Of a DNA stretch of 11,584 nucleotides, positions 1-6,702 are shown piece by piece; positions within the stretch are counted from its first letter, which is position 1, and each line of letters opens with the position of its first letter. The notes beneath the pieces were generated by a model. That model had not been told where the DNA came from. It made no database searches and saw only the letters and a list, made by a program, of their open reading frames with translations. The position numbers were made by a program, and so were the translations under genes. Origin of the DNA: an uncultured Eubacterium sp. (GTDB lineage Bacteria > Bacillota > Clostridia > Lachnospirales > Lachnospiraceae); contig CAJUDA010000033.1 in the NCBI GenBank assembly GCA_910584875.1, positions 17,962 through 29,545 of the forward strand, written 5' to 3'.

Positions 1-284
1 TACAATTTGTCATATTCATCCACTGTAAATCTATTAGTTAAGTACTGTTTAAATTCATCTCTTTCCATAGATTTTTCTAACACAGTACTTACCTTGCTTA
101 AATCATTAAATACTGCTATTTTGGGGAATTTTTCTTTAAGATTTTCTAATAACCCATTTCCGCAAGGCAAAATGCTTCCTTGTTTATCCTTAGACAGTAC
201 AGAAAATCCCGAACCTAAAAACACACTAATCCCTGTTCTTAGCGCTTTATCAAATGTATACTTTTCTTCAATCCAAATATTCAT
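1..284 (-). CDS. SIR2-like domain protein, N-terminal fragment cut by the window edge
   Basis: The minus strand reads open from an ATG at 284 to the left edge, giving 94 codons without a stop. An AGGAGG at 289-294 sits four bases before the ATG and fixes the start. Residues about 22-32 contain FLGSGFSVLS, the glycine-rich nucleotide-binding start of SIR2-like (NAD-binding) proteins. It is followed by a spaced PCGNGLLENLKEKFP segment and a KVSTVLEKS...RDEF..YL stretch, which match my recollection of bacterial stand-alone SIR2-family proteins. Known relatives of this class include anti-phage effectors that degrade NAD+ (ThsA, DSR, SIR2-HerA types); which one this is cannot be told without the rest of the gene. 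The DNA is AT-rich compared with the right half of the window. The family call is by motif and the defence role is inference. Confidence 0.72.
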   Translation of the reverse strand, partial: MNIWIEEKYTFDKALRTGISVFLGSGFSVLSKDKQGSILPCGNGLLENLKEKFPKIAVFNDLSKVSTVLEKSMERDEFKQYLTNRFTVDEYDKL

Positions 285-425
285 TTTTCCTCCTTATTAT
301 TTACCAACATGAAATTAATGCCACACAATTATTATCTACAAAAAATACTGATATTTTCTTATGACAAAACATTTTATGTAATAATATAACAAATACATTT
401 TCCTCAGAAAAAGCTGGAGTAGATA
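285..425. other. AT-rich intergenic stretch upstream of the SIR2-like gene
   Basis: This is the leader of the SIR2-like gene, lying downstream of the decayed DUF2992 gene. It is strongly AT-rich. Several TATAAT-like and TTGTCA-like hexamers occur on the minus strand, but I found no pair with normal 16-18 base spacing, so I do not name a promoter. No ORF and no hairpin with a T-run was seen. Confidence 0.4.
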
Positions 426-840
426 TTACCTTCCCCTATTCTTTTCTTTCCTTTTTCGCTGTTTCTTTGCTTCCCGCTGTTCCCTGCTCTCAATCTCTCA
501 TTCAGTTTTCAACTGCTTCTGCTACAATTCAAATCCTATTGCGATTTTATACCTATCCCCGTATTCTATGCCTGTTTCCTTACTTCTCCTTGTATCCGTT
601 TAGGTTTGCAACTTGTTTCTTTTAAATCAGTTGCCACAACCGGACTAAATCGTAAGTGATAGTAATTTTTCAGAACGAGATCATAAACCCCATAGTCTTT
701 TGATTCTGGCAGAGCATTTTCTTAAAATTCGCACAAATAATTGTGATAAACAAAGAACGGACGCCCCTAAAGAAGAAGGGTTACTTACACCAAAATGGTT
801 CAACTGGACTACCTATCAATTCTGCAAAGTTTCCTTGCAT
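426..840 (-). pseudogene. decayed DUF2992 (YjdF-family) gene
   Basis: Minus-strand frames here together spell a DUF2992 protein. From the 5' end there is a possible PFW at 790-798, then LPESKDYGVYDLVLKNYY and HLRFSP, then CKPKRIQGEVRKQ and NTGIGIKSQ. After a frame change come QKQLK and SREQREAKKQRKRKEKNRGR, ending at a stop at 426-428, exactly where the family normally ends (KEKHRG-type tail). TAG stops lie in frame at 566-568 and 536-538, further TAG/TGA stops interrupt the C-terminal frame, and at least one frameshift falls between 538 and about 500. An ATG at 838-840 with an AAGGA upstream would give about 138 codons, the family's usual size. The N-terminal third is the least certain part. 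Members in other Firmicutes are often controlled by the yjdF riboswitch, but I could not recognise that RNA in the 110 bases upstream. Confidence 0.75.
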
Positions 841-953
841 TGTGTTGTTATCCTTACTCTTATATATTACCACATAAACGCCCATTTTTCCACAAAAAAA
901 TAGCAATCAACATAATACTACAAACTGCCATATTATCAGTTCTCTTATCTGCC

Positions 954-1607
954 CTAACTTACTTTCTTCACAGGAAATGCTGCAACCTTTTCCAAAGAGT
1001 CAAGGTATGCCCCCAGGTCAGTAGAAGGATAATAAGCAAACAGAATATCCTTATAAACCAAATCACTAGTAAATAAATAACCTCTGCTTTTTTCCAAAAA
1101 GAATATATACCCCGGAGAATGTCCGGGAGTTTGCAGCACTTCAATTTCTCGACTGCCAATATTAATAATGTCATGGTCTGTCAGCACTTTTATTGGCCAT
1201 ACCCAGAAATACTTCATAATCATACACGCAAAACCCTTTGATTAAATCACAGCGGTCAACAACCATTGCTTTAACCGTTTCGACCGATAAAGGGAATTTA
1301 CCATTCAGCCACTCCAATTCATCAACGTGAGCATAAAATTCGGAAAATACCTATGTCCTCCGATATGATCCCTGTGAATATTCGTGGCAACTGCCGTTAT
1401 TGATTTATCGGTTAGATTCAACACTTCCTCATATATATTAGAAATGCCAAGCCCTGTATCAATTAGCAGACTTTGCGTATCTCCATTCAACAGATAACAA
1501 TACGTTTTCTCCCAATGCCAGTATTCACTGATAATATATGTATCTGCGTCAATTTCATCTATTGTAAACCAATTATCCTCCACATTTATTATCATGTCAT
1601 TCCACAT
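954..1607 (-). pseudogene. decayed metallo-beta-lactamase-fold hydrolase gene
   Basis: Three minus-strand frames carry consecutive parts of one MBL-fold protein. Codons from 1607 to about 1335 give the N-terminal strands, an IDTGLG segment and TNIHRDHIGGH. A second frame from about 1335 to about 1200 reads DELEWLNGKFPLSVETVKAM and VVDRCDLIKGF without a start of its own. A third frame down to 954 gives EVLQTPGHSPGY and TSDLVYKD..FAYYPSTD. Two frameshifts, near 1335-1345 and near 1195-1225, therefore break the gene. The zinc motif HxHxDH reads N-I-H-R-D-H, so its first histidine is lost, while the TPGHSPG histidine and the SDL aspartate remain. Translation ends after PVKKVS, roughly 50-60 residues short of usual relatives, so the C-terminal metal ligand region is also gone. 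The family is clear; the former substrate cannot be inferred. Confidence 0.85.
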
Positions 1608-1624
1608 CTTAAATCACATTTTTG

Positions 1625-1633
1625 ATTATAGCA
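1625..1633 (-). promoter_or_regulatory. extended -10 promoter of the decayed MBL-fold gene
   Basis: Read on the minus strand this is TGCTATAAT, a consensus -10 box with the TGn extension. It lies about 18 bases before the ATG at 1607, so the leader would be only about ten bases long. No good -35 box is present, which is tolerated by extended -10 promoters. Confidence 0.45.
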
Positions 1634-1940
1634 CTTTTTCTCTGCATCCGCACTAAAAATACAAGGCAGATCTACCGCCACGCCCCACATGACAATGCAA
1701 ATGCTATCCGGGTGTCCCGAAAGTCATAAAATATCCTATTGCAATCGCAGTTATCCAGTGTTAAAATATGTTTAATAACCCGGTAAGCAAGTAATCCACA
1801 AATTCTATACAAATATTCAAATAATCTGACATTCTTGCTTAAAATCCAAAACTGTAACTTTGAAACCAGGCAGGAATGTAGAAGATGTTTTTCTCTTTGC
1901 TCTCCTGCCGTATATTCATTTATTTAGGAGGAGACGCCCT
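1634..1940. other. region between the divergent MBL-fold pseudogene and the nuclease gene
   Basis: I find no supported gene here. The minus strand has a run of about 60 codons without a stop (roughly 1860 down to 1680) whose end, RIAFALSCGA, faintly resembles DUF547-type proteins, but there is no start site and the likeness is too weak to annotate. An inverted repeat TAAGCAAG (1784-1791) / CTTGCTTA (1834-1841) with a 42-base gap could be a regulatory site. The plus-strand promoter of the nuclease gene must lie here, but I see no convincing -35/-10 pair. Confidence 0.35.
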
Positions 1941-2843
1941 ATGGAGAAAAAAGCAATACAAAATGGGAAAGAAAAAACAGCCGTAATAAGGGAGTATAAA
2001 GATTCCGTTTTTCGCATGATATTTAAAGAAAAGATAGAACTATTATCCCTTTTCAATGCAATTAACAATACACATTATACAGATCCAGATATTCTGGAGA
2101 TCAACACACTGGAAAATGCAGTTTATATGTCCATGAAGAATGACATTTCCTGTGTACTGGATATGCGGATGAGTTTATTTGAACACCAGTCAACGATCAA
2201 CCCCAATATGCCTCTTCGATACCTGATGTATGTATCTGCATTGTACGAAAAACAGATTTGGAACAAAGATTTGTATTCCCGCAAAAGGATTTTACTTCCA
2301 ACACCTAAATTCGTTGTTTTGTATAATGGCGAAGAATGCCAGCCAGCAAGGAAAGAAATGCGCTTATCCGACTGTTTTATGGCTGATACGGGAGAAATCA
2401 ATCTTGAGCTAAAAGTCCTACAATTAAATATCAACAAAAACTTAAATACAGAACTTAAGGATAAATGCCAAAAACTTTATGAATATACTTTGTATGCTGA
2501 TCTGGTACGTACTTACAAAAAAGAATATGGTCTGGAAGAAGCAGTTGAACGCGCTGTCACTGAATGCATCCACAATGGAATACTAAAAGAATTCCTGATA
2601 AAAAACCGGGCGGAGGTAATAAAAATGAGTATCTTTGAATATAACGAAGAATTACATCGAAAAAGCTTACTGGAAGAGGGCAGAGAAGAAGGCTGGAAAA
2701 AGGGATTAGAGGAAGGCAGGAAGGATGTTTACTGCCATATGCTGAATAATGGGAAAACCCCGGAAGAAATAAGTTCCTTCACCGGGGAATCCCTTGAATA
2801 TCTCCGCTGTCTGCAAAAAGAACTGGCGAAAAAGAATAATTAG
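1941..2843 (+). CDS. Rpn/YhgA-like PD-(D/E)XK nuclease family protein
   Basis: The protein has 300 residues. An AGGAGGAG at 1926-1933 places the start at the ATG at 1941; an in-frame TTG at 1860 would add 27 hydrophobic and Arg-rich residues but has no ribosome binding site. Family hallmarks are REYKDSVFRMIF near residue 17, a D68/D74 region (SCVLDMRMSLF), E81-H82-Q83, and PTPKFVVLYNGEE near 121. This order matches the Rpn (recombination-promoting nuclease, transposase_31-like) group, whose members cleave DNA through a PD-(D/E)XK fold. The C-terminus carries the family's EEGREEG..KGLEEGR repeats (about 246-260) and a short helical tail. The gene is complete and AT-rich. It ends 20 bases before the kinase-like gene, suggesting one transcript. 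These genes occur in many copies in gut Firmicutes and their cellular role is poorly settled. Confidence 0.85.
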   Translation: MEKKAIQNGKEKTAVIREYKDSVFRMIFKEKIELLSLFNAINNTHYTDPDILEINTLENAVYMSMKNDISCVLDMRMSLFEHQSTINPNMPLRYLMYVSALYEKQIWNKDLYSRKRILLPTPKFVVLYNGEECQPARKEMRLSDCFMADTGEINLELKVLQLNINKNLNTELKDKCQKLYEYTLYADLVRTYKKEYGLEEAVERAVTECIHNGILKEFLIKNRAEVIKMSIFEYNEELHRKSLLEEGREEGWKKGLEEGRKDVYCHMLNNGKTPEEISSFTGESLEYLRCLQKELAKKNN

Positions 2844-2863
2844 AACACAAGGGGGATGATCCG

Positions 2864-3865
2864 ATGGCATCAGAAAAAGAATTATTTGTGACAAAACAAT
2901 ATGTTCCCACCGGAGCACCGATTTCCGAAAACGATCATGCCCTGATCTATAAGGTAAAATGTATCGCTGAACCCGGACATCCGGACGGTGTCCTGAAAAT
3001 ATACCGCAAACAGAATATCAAAAAGCTTTATAATCAGCTCAGGCTGCTGGATTATAGTGAATGGCCGCATATTTATAGTGTCAGATATTTTGATGACAGC
3101 ACTCTTGTCGTAGAAGAATACTTAAAGGGGAATACCCTTGCTGAACTCTTAGAACGCAACCGGGCACGGAACACCACCTTCAGCGAAGAGGACGCCTATC
3201 ACATTATGGAACAGGTCTCCCGCTATATCGGCGAGCTGATGAGTCTGCAGCCGCCTGTCATCCACCACAATCTAAAGCCGAGCAATATTTTTGTCACCAC
3301 AACGGGACGGGTAAAATTTCTGGATTTTGCACCGGAATACCGGAAAAAGAAAACCTCCTTTTCCAGCATTCTGCACACCCTTGGCTCAATATTCCATGAA
3401 ATGCTCACCGGGAAAAAACCGAAGAACCAGAAATGCACCTGCGGCAAACGGTATGAACCCATTATCCGCAAGTGCATGGAAAATAACCCGGAAAAACAGT
3501 ATCAGAATATGCAGGAAATGCAGTCTGACCTGAAAGAAGCCAAAAACCGTGTCCTGGAAGATGACAGCCGGGAGGGGATCGGCATCCCCTATACCCTGAC
3601 GATACCTTTTCAGGGCATCCTCCTGTCCTTTGAATGGCTATTGCTGATTTTCTTTTATGAAAAAGAAAATCTTCCATCAGCCATTCTGTTTACTGCGATC
3701 TTTCTTATACACGGCGGCTGCTTTGCCGTACGCCGTTTCTCATTTCTCCACAAAAAGGGAGTCTCTCTGGGAGTCGTGCGCACCCTGCTGCCGCTTCTGG
3801 CACTGGCTGCTGTTTTTGCAGTTCTTTATCTGGCCGTAATAAACATTATCGTTCCTTCCACCTAG
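2864..3865 (+). CDS. membrane-anchored protein-kinase-fold protein, probable pseudokinase
   Basis: The protein has 333 residues. GGGGG at 2851-2855 precedes the ATG at 2864 by eight bases. Residues about 10-230 follow a Ser/Thr kinase: VLKIYRK with the presumed ATP-anchoring K45, a hinge-like LVVEEYLKGNTLAELL (81-96), HHNLKPSNIF (134-143), FLDFAPE (152-158), and IIRKCMENNPEKQY (200-213), the usual end of the C-lobe. The catalytic loop HRD reads H134-H135-N136, so the catalytic aspartate is asparagine. DFG reads D154-F155-A156, and the N-terminal TGAPISENDHALIY has no true glycine loop. K138, N141 and D154 are kept, so nucleotide binding remains possible while phosphotransfer is doubtful. Three hydrophobic segments (about 247-265, 270-289, 304-330) would anchor it in the membrane. 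There is no PASTA or other known sensor domain. The preceding nuclease gene is 20 bases upstream, and the stop is 15 bases from a convergent gene. Confidence 0.82.
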   Translation: MASEKELFVTKQYVPTGAPISENDHALIYKVKCIAEPGHPDGVLKIYRKQNIKKLYNQLRLLDYSEWPHIYSVRYFDDSTLVVEEYLKGNTLAELLERNRARNTTFSEEDAYHIMEQVSRYIGELMSLQPPVIHHNLKPSNIFVTTTGRVKFLDFAPEYRKKKTSFSSILHTLGSIFHEMLTGKKPKNQKCTCGKRYEPIIRKCMENNPEKQYQNMQEMQSDLKEAKNRVLEDDSREGIGIPYTLTIPFQGILLSFEWLLLIFFYEKENLPSAILFTAIFLIHGGCFAVRRFSFLHKKGVSLGVVRTLLPLLALAAVFAVLYLAVINIIVPST

Positions 3866-3880
3866 CCGGGCAGCGCCAAA

Positions 3881-5275
3881 CTAAACCAGCTTCGTGGTCT
3901 TAAGGGCAATGACCCTGTCTACCGGATACTTGCAGCTGCTGTACTGGCAGGATGAAAATACCGTGTACATATAGCTTCCATAAATCGCCATTCCCTCTAC
4001 TTTCGGCGGCATTGCATTTTTAACGATCATTGTATTTTTCTTGATCTTTCCCGTACTGCTGGCACTGCCATAAGAGGGTCGGTATGTGCGGATCTGGGAT
4101 ACATATCCGCTCTGTGAAGGCTTGGTCCGGTAACTTCTTGACACAAACATTGTTCCATCCGAGCCGAATGTAATGCCCTGTGTCCTCGAAGGCATCGCCA
4201 TACTATACTGTTCTGTCAGAAATGGTACCGTATCCTTATCATTGACGCCGTAACCATACATTCTCGTACTTCCTGCCGCATATGGTCCGATCCACAATAC
4301 ACCATCATAATATCCTACATAGGACGCCGTCGTCTTTACCTTGCAGACACTTGTGTAGGCAGTTAATGTTTTATATGCACTCCCGCCTGCCACCGCCTCT
4401 GTGATAAACGAATACGGGAAGCATCCGACCGATCCACCCTTGGAGATCCAGATGTTTTTGCCATCATATGCCATGCCTCCTACCTTTGCCTTATTAGGAA
4501 GTACAAGAGTCATGATATATGACTTCGCCGCCTTGCTCACAACATAGATCACAGAATCCTCTACCCCTTTGGAATCATAAGCAGAGATCAGCAGATAATT
4601 ACCTGCGTAACAGATCGCCTGGGGAATCATCGTCTTGCAGGCAAAGCCGGCTACATTTGTATTTTTCATACCCGGTATGGCGAAGCTCTTACTGTAATTC
4701 ATCTTACTCTTCATCTTCGTATATTTTTTATATGCCGGGGATTTGGTAAACGTCTTTTTGGTGCTGTACTTCTTAGCCGCCTTGGAAGTAGAAGATACCG
4801 CTGCCGTTGTTGCGGAAACTGCAGAAGATAATGTCCCCTCCACCTCTTTATCACCTACTTTGTGGTATGCTGCAACCTGAAAATAATATTTTGTATTCTG
4901 CAGCAGGGACTTCTTCACATACGAAAGCTTCTTTCCATCCGTGACCGTCGCCGCCTTTGTGTAGCTTGCAGATGTAGATGGACGCATATAGATATAATAT
5001 CCATCGGCATTGCTGACACCGCTCCATGTAAGACGGACACGTTTGGATCCACTCTTTGCTTTCACCGTTGAAGGTGATGTCGGTGCATACTGTGACAGAT
5101 CCACCTCCACAGCTCCCCCCGTTACCGTATTGGCATCATCCGGGGTTCCCCCGGGCAGATCTGCCGCCTTTGACTCCTTTACCGCACCGGCAAATTCCGG
5201 CATGCTTCCCAGGACCATCGCCATCGTCAGACACACGGCAAGACCTTTTGCCAGTTTCTTTCCTTTTCTGTCCAT
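3881..5275 (-). CDS. secreted fibronectin type III protein with propeller-like C-terminal region
   Basis: The protein has 464 residues. The start at 5275 is preceded by GGAAGGAAG. A signal peptide is clear: basic MDRKGKKLAKG, then a hydrophobic core, with cleavage likely near residues 30-38. An FN3 domain spans about 64-158 (VRLTWSGVSNADGYYIYM, then LLQNTKYYFQVAAY). A Ser/Thr/Lys-rich linker (about 160-195) follows. Residues about 196-464 hold recurring short blocks such as QAICYAGNYLLISAY, GGMAYDGKNIWISK, GYYDGVLWIG, QGITFGSDGTMFVS and EGMAIYGSYMYTVF, each a hydrophobic strand pair with a turn glycine. That pattern suggests a beta-propeller-like fold. Similar secreted FN3 proteins are common in Lachnospiraceae; no enzymatic motif is visible and I do not know the function. 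It may bind cell wall or host material. It converges on the kinase-like gene with no terminator in the 15-base gap. Confidence 0.78.
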   Translation of the reverse strand: MDRKGKKLAKGLAVCLTMAMVLGSMPEFAGAVKESKAADLPGGTPDDANTVTGGAVEVDLSQYAPTSPSTVKAKSGSKRVRLTWSGVSNADGYYIYMRPSTSASYTKAATVTDGKKLSYVKKSLLQNTKYYFQVAAYHKVGDKEVEGTLSSAVSATTAAVSSTSKAAKKYSTKKTFTKSPAYKKYTKMKSKMNYSKSFAIPGMKNTNVAGFACKTMIPQAICYAGNYLLISAYDSKGVEDSVIYVVSKAAKSYIMTLVLPNKAKVGGMAYDGKNIWISKGGSVGCFPYSFITEAVAGGSAYKTLTAYTSVCKVKTTASYVGYYDGVLWIGPYAAGSTRMYGYGVNDKDTVPFLTEQYSMAMPSRTQGITFGSDGTMFVSRSYRTKPSQSGYVSQIRTYRPSYGSASSTGKIKKNTMIVKNAMPPKVEGMAIYGSYMYTVFSSCQYSSCKYPVDRVIALKTTKLV

Positions 5276-5421
5276 ATAAACTTCCTTCCTTTCTCTCAGC
5301 CCGTCGGCCGGAACACTCCGATGCCGTCAGGTTATCGCTTTTCACTTTCTGATTGTCATCATATCAGCCCTTCTTGTCAGGAAAATGAAAAAAGAATGGC
5401 AGAAATTGGTCAGGTTGGAAA

Positions 5422-5913
5422 TTATACAGATTCTTCCGGTGCACAATAGCGATCCCACATAGCCGTAGAACGATCAAAGGTCAGGCACAGCCAGAATGTA
5501 TCGACCTCTTCTTCATCCTCTTCCCGGGGAACATCAATGCCAAATTCGCAGGCATAACCATGCTCCACAGGATCTTCCACAACAGTAAATACGGTCCCTC
5601 TGGACAGCCGCCGGAGAACAGCATCCTGTGCCGGCACCGGAACATCCTCATCCGGGATTTCCCGTTGAAGCGTGCCGTCTGCATCATAGTATTTCATACC
5701 CTCCTTCATAAGCCGTGCGATCCTGACATGTTCCAGTTTTAGGACGATCTCGCCGCAGGGCATATCCTGAAAGCGTTTGTTTTGGGAATTTCCCGCCCGT
5801 ACCACGGCTCCGGCAAACGTAATTTCCAACCCGCCTGCCGCCGCCTTAAGCTCTGTAATCACCGAATCATCAAAAGAAAACTGACTCATCTCATCAACTG
5901 CCTGAAACCTCAT
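5422..5913 (-). CDS. unknown acidic protein overlapping the HD-hydrolase gene
   Basis: I do not recognise a family. The frame is open to 6147, but the upstream part lies inside the HD gene and reads as an out-of-frame shadow. The ATG at 5913 has GGAGAG directly upstream and an AAGGAGG a little further up, giving 163 residues. An in-frame ATG at 5889 is possible but lacks a ribosome binding site. The 20-base overlap with the end of the HD gene implies translational coupling. The sequence begins MRFQAVDEMSQFSFDD, has alternating hydrophobic stretches (ELKAAAGGLEITFAGAVV, EIVLKLEHVRIARLM), and ends in a very acidic REEDEEEVDTFWLCLTFDR segment. There is no signal peptide or membrane segment. It looks like a compact cytosolic alpha/beta protein, perhaps a partner or immunity-like protein for the hydrolase; that is only inference from coupling. 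Confidence 0.68.
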   Translation of the reverse strand: MRFQAVDEMSQFSFDDSVITELKAAAGGLEITFAGAVVRAGNSQNKRFQDMPCGEIVLKLEHVRIARLMKEGMKYYDADGTLQREIPDEDVPVPAQDAVLRRLSRGTVFTVVEDPVEHGYACEFGIDVPREEDEEEVDTFWLCLTFDRSTAMWDRYCAPEESV

Positions 5914-6634
5914 ACTCTCCAAAAACCTCCTTATAATATTTCTGATATTCCTCCACCAGACGATATTCCGGCTGCCGCCGGAAATAATCAGCAAAGATCC
6001 TCCCCATCTCGCCATAGTACCATGCGTGCATGGATTTCTCCTTTTGGTTAAATTTCTTCCATAGATGTTCACCCGTCTGCCGGTACTCATATACCATGGA
6101 ATAAAGATTGGCAAGCTTATCACCCAGCGCAATGTGCATGGCAGCACGCTGGGACTCTCTCCCCAGTGCCCCTCTCAGCCGCTCTACCGTCTCCTCCTTG
6201 CGTATCTTCCAGGTCAGTCCCGCCGGGTATTCTTTTCTCTTGCACTCACTTTCACCCTTCACCAGCTCCTCCACCCGGTTTCCGAAAGCATTTCTGATCT
6301 CCCCGGCAGACACTGCCGTATCCTCCAGGACATCATGCAGTAATGCCGCCACCAGTTCATCTTCATCCTCCGTCATGCGCCTGACATAATCCCATGTACG
6401 GATCAGATGGATCAGATAAGGGATATCCGTACCCTTCCTCATCTGTCCCTGATGTGCCTCCGCGGCAAAAGCGAGCGCTTTTTCCAGATTGCAGTTCTGG
6501 GCAGATTCGCATAGGATCCTCGGGCAGATCGAACAGATTTCTTCATCTCTTCCCGACCGCTCTGCCTTCAGCATGTGACAAAAATAATGCTCCGATGGTG
6601 CTGGTATTGCCGGACATTCCGGTGATATTTTCAT
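5894..6634 (-). CDS. HD-domain phosphohydrolase, (p)ppGpp-hydrolase-like
   Basis: The protein has 246 residues starting at the ATG at 6634, which lies seven bases after AAGGAG; an ATG two codons earlier (6640) is almost on top of that site. The HD core shows H61 (AAEAHQGQMRK), H76 (TDIPYLIHL), H100-D101 with E104-D105 (LLHDVLEDT), and D172 (LGDKLANL). Together these are the metal and catalytic pattern of RelA/SpoT-type HD hydrolases such as MESH1/small alarmone hydrolases. The later GLTWKIRKEETVERLRGAL and HLWKKFN..HAWYYGEM stretches fit the stand-alone HD group of this type. There is no synthetase, TGS or ACT domain. Before the HD core lies a Cys-rich segment (C34-x2-C37-x4-C42-x5-C48) that could bind metal. 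The substrate may be an alarmone or another nucleotide. The gene overlaps the downstream unknown gene and follows a membrane protein gene. Confidence 0.8.
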   Translation of the reverse strand: MKISPECPAIPAPSEHYFCHMLKAERSGRDEEICSICPRILCESAQNCNLEKALAFAAEAHQGQMRKGTDIPYLIHLIRTWDYVRRMTEDEDELVAALLHDVLEDTAVSAGEIRNAFGNRVEELVKGESECKRKEYPAGLTWKIRKEETVERLRGALGRESQRAAMHIALGDKLANLYSMVYEYRQTGEHLWKKFNQKEKSMHAWYYGEMGRIFADYFRRQPEYRLVEEYQKYYKEVFGEYEVSGS

Positions 6635-6666
6635 TGACATTCTCCTTTTCGGGCATTTCCTATATT

Positions 6667-6702
6667 AGCTCAACGGCGCCAATCTGAACCTGCCGTTGAG
6701 CT
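6667..6702 (-). repeat. 11-bp inverted repeat between membrane-protein and HD genes
   Basis: AGCTCAACGGC (6667-6677) pairs perfectly with GCCGTTGAGCT (6692-6702) around a 14-base loop. It overlaps the stop codon of the membrane protein gene, whose transcript would form it. In minus-strand sense no T-run follows, so a simple intrinsic terminator is unlikely; processing or attenuation between the two genes is possible. Its loop resembles a second hairpin at 9009-9038. Confidence 0.6.

Noticed and set aside
7..312. A 101-codon plus-strand open frame at the left edge
   Set aside because: It is the shadow of the SIR2-like gene, which has an AGGAGG and a GSG nucleotide-binding motif on the other strand.
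781..885. A 34-codon minus-strand ORF ending just after PFW
   Set aside because: It starts without a good ribosome binding site, and its second half is better explained as the start of the decayed DUF2992 gene.
795..1076. A 93-codon hydrophobic plus-strand open frame
   Set aside because: It lies opposite the two decayed minus-strand genes, which have recognisable family motifs; no ribosome binding site.
1784..1841. Inverted repeat TAAGCAAG/CTTGCTTA considered as an insertion-sequence end or operator
   Set aside because: Only eight bases with a 42-base gap in AT-rich DNA, no target duplication, no transposase nearby.
1680..1860. Minus-strand open stretch ending RIAFALSCGA, slightly like DUF547 proteins
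   Set aside because: The likeness covers only about ten residues, there is no start codon with a binding site, and it stops abruptly; not enough for a pseudogene call.
1860..1940. TTG start 27 codons upstream for the Rpn-like nuclease
   Set aside because: No ribosome binding site there, while AGGAGGAG precedes the ATG at 1941, where homology also begins.
5914..6147. N-terminal extension of the unknown 163-residue protein
   Set aside because: These 78 codons lie fully inside the HD gene in another frame and have the composition of an overlap shadow; the ATG at 5913 has ribosome binding sites upstream.
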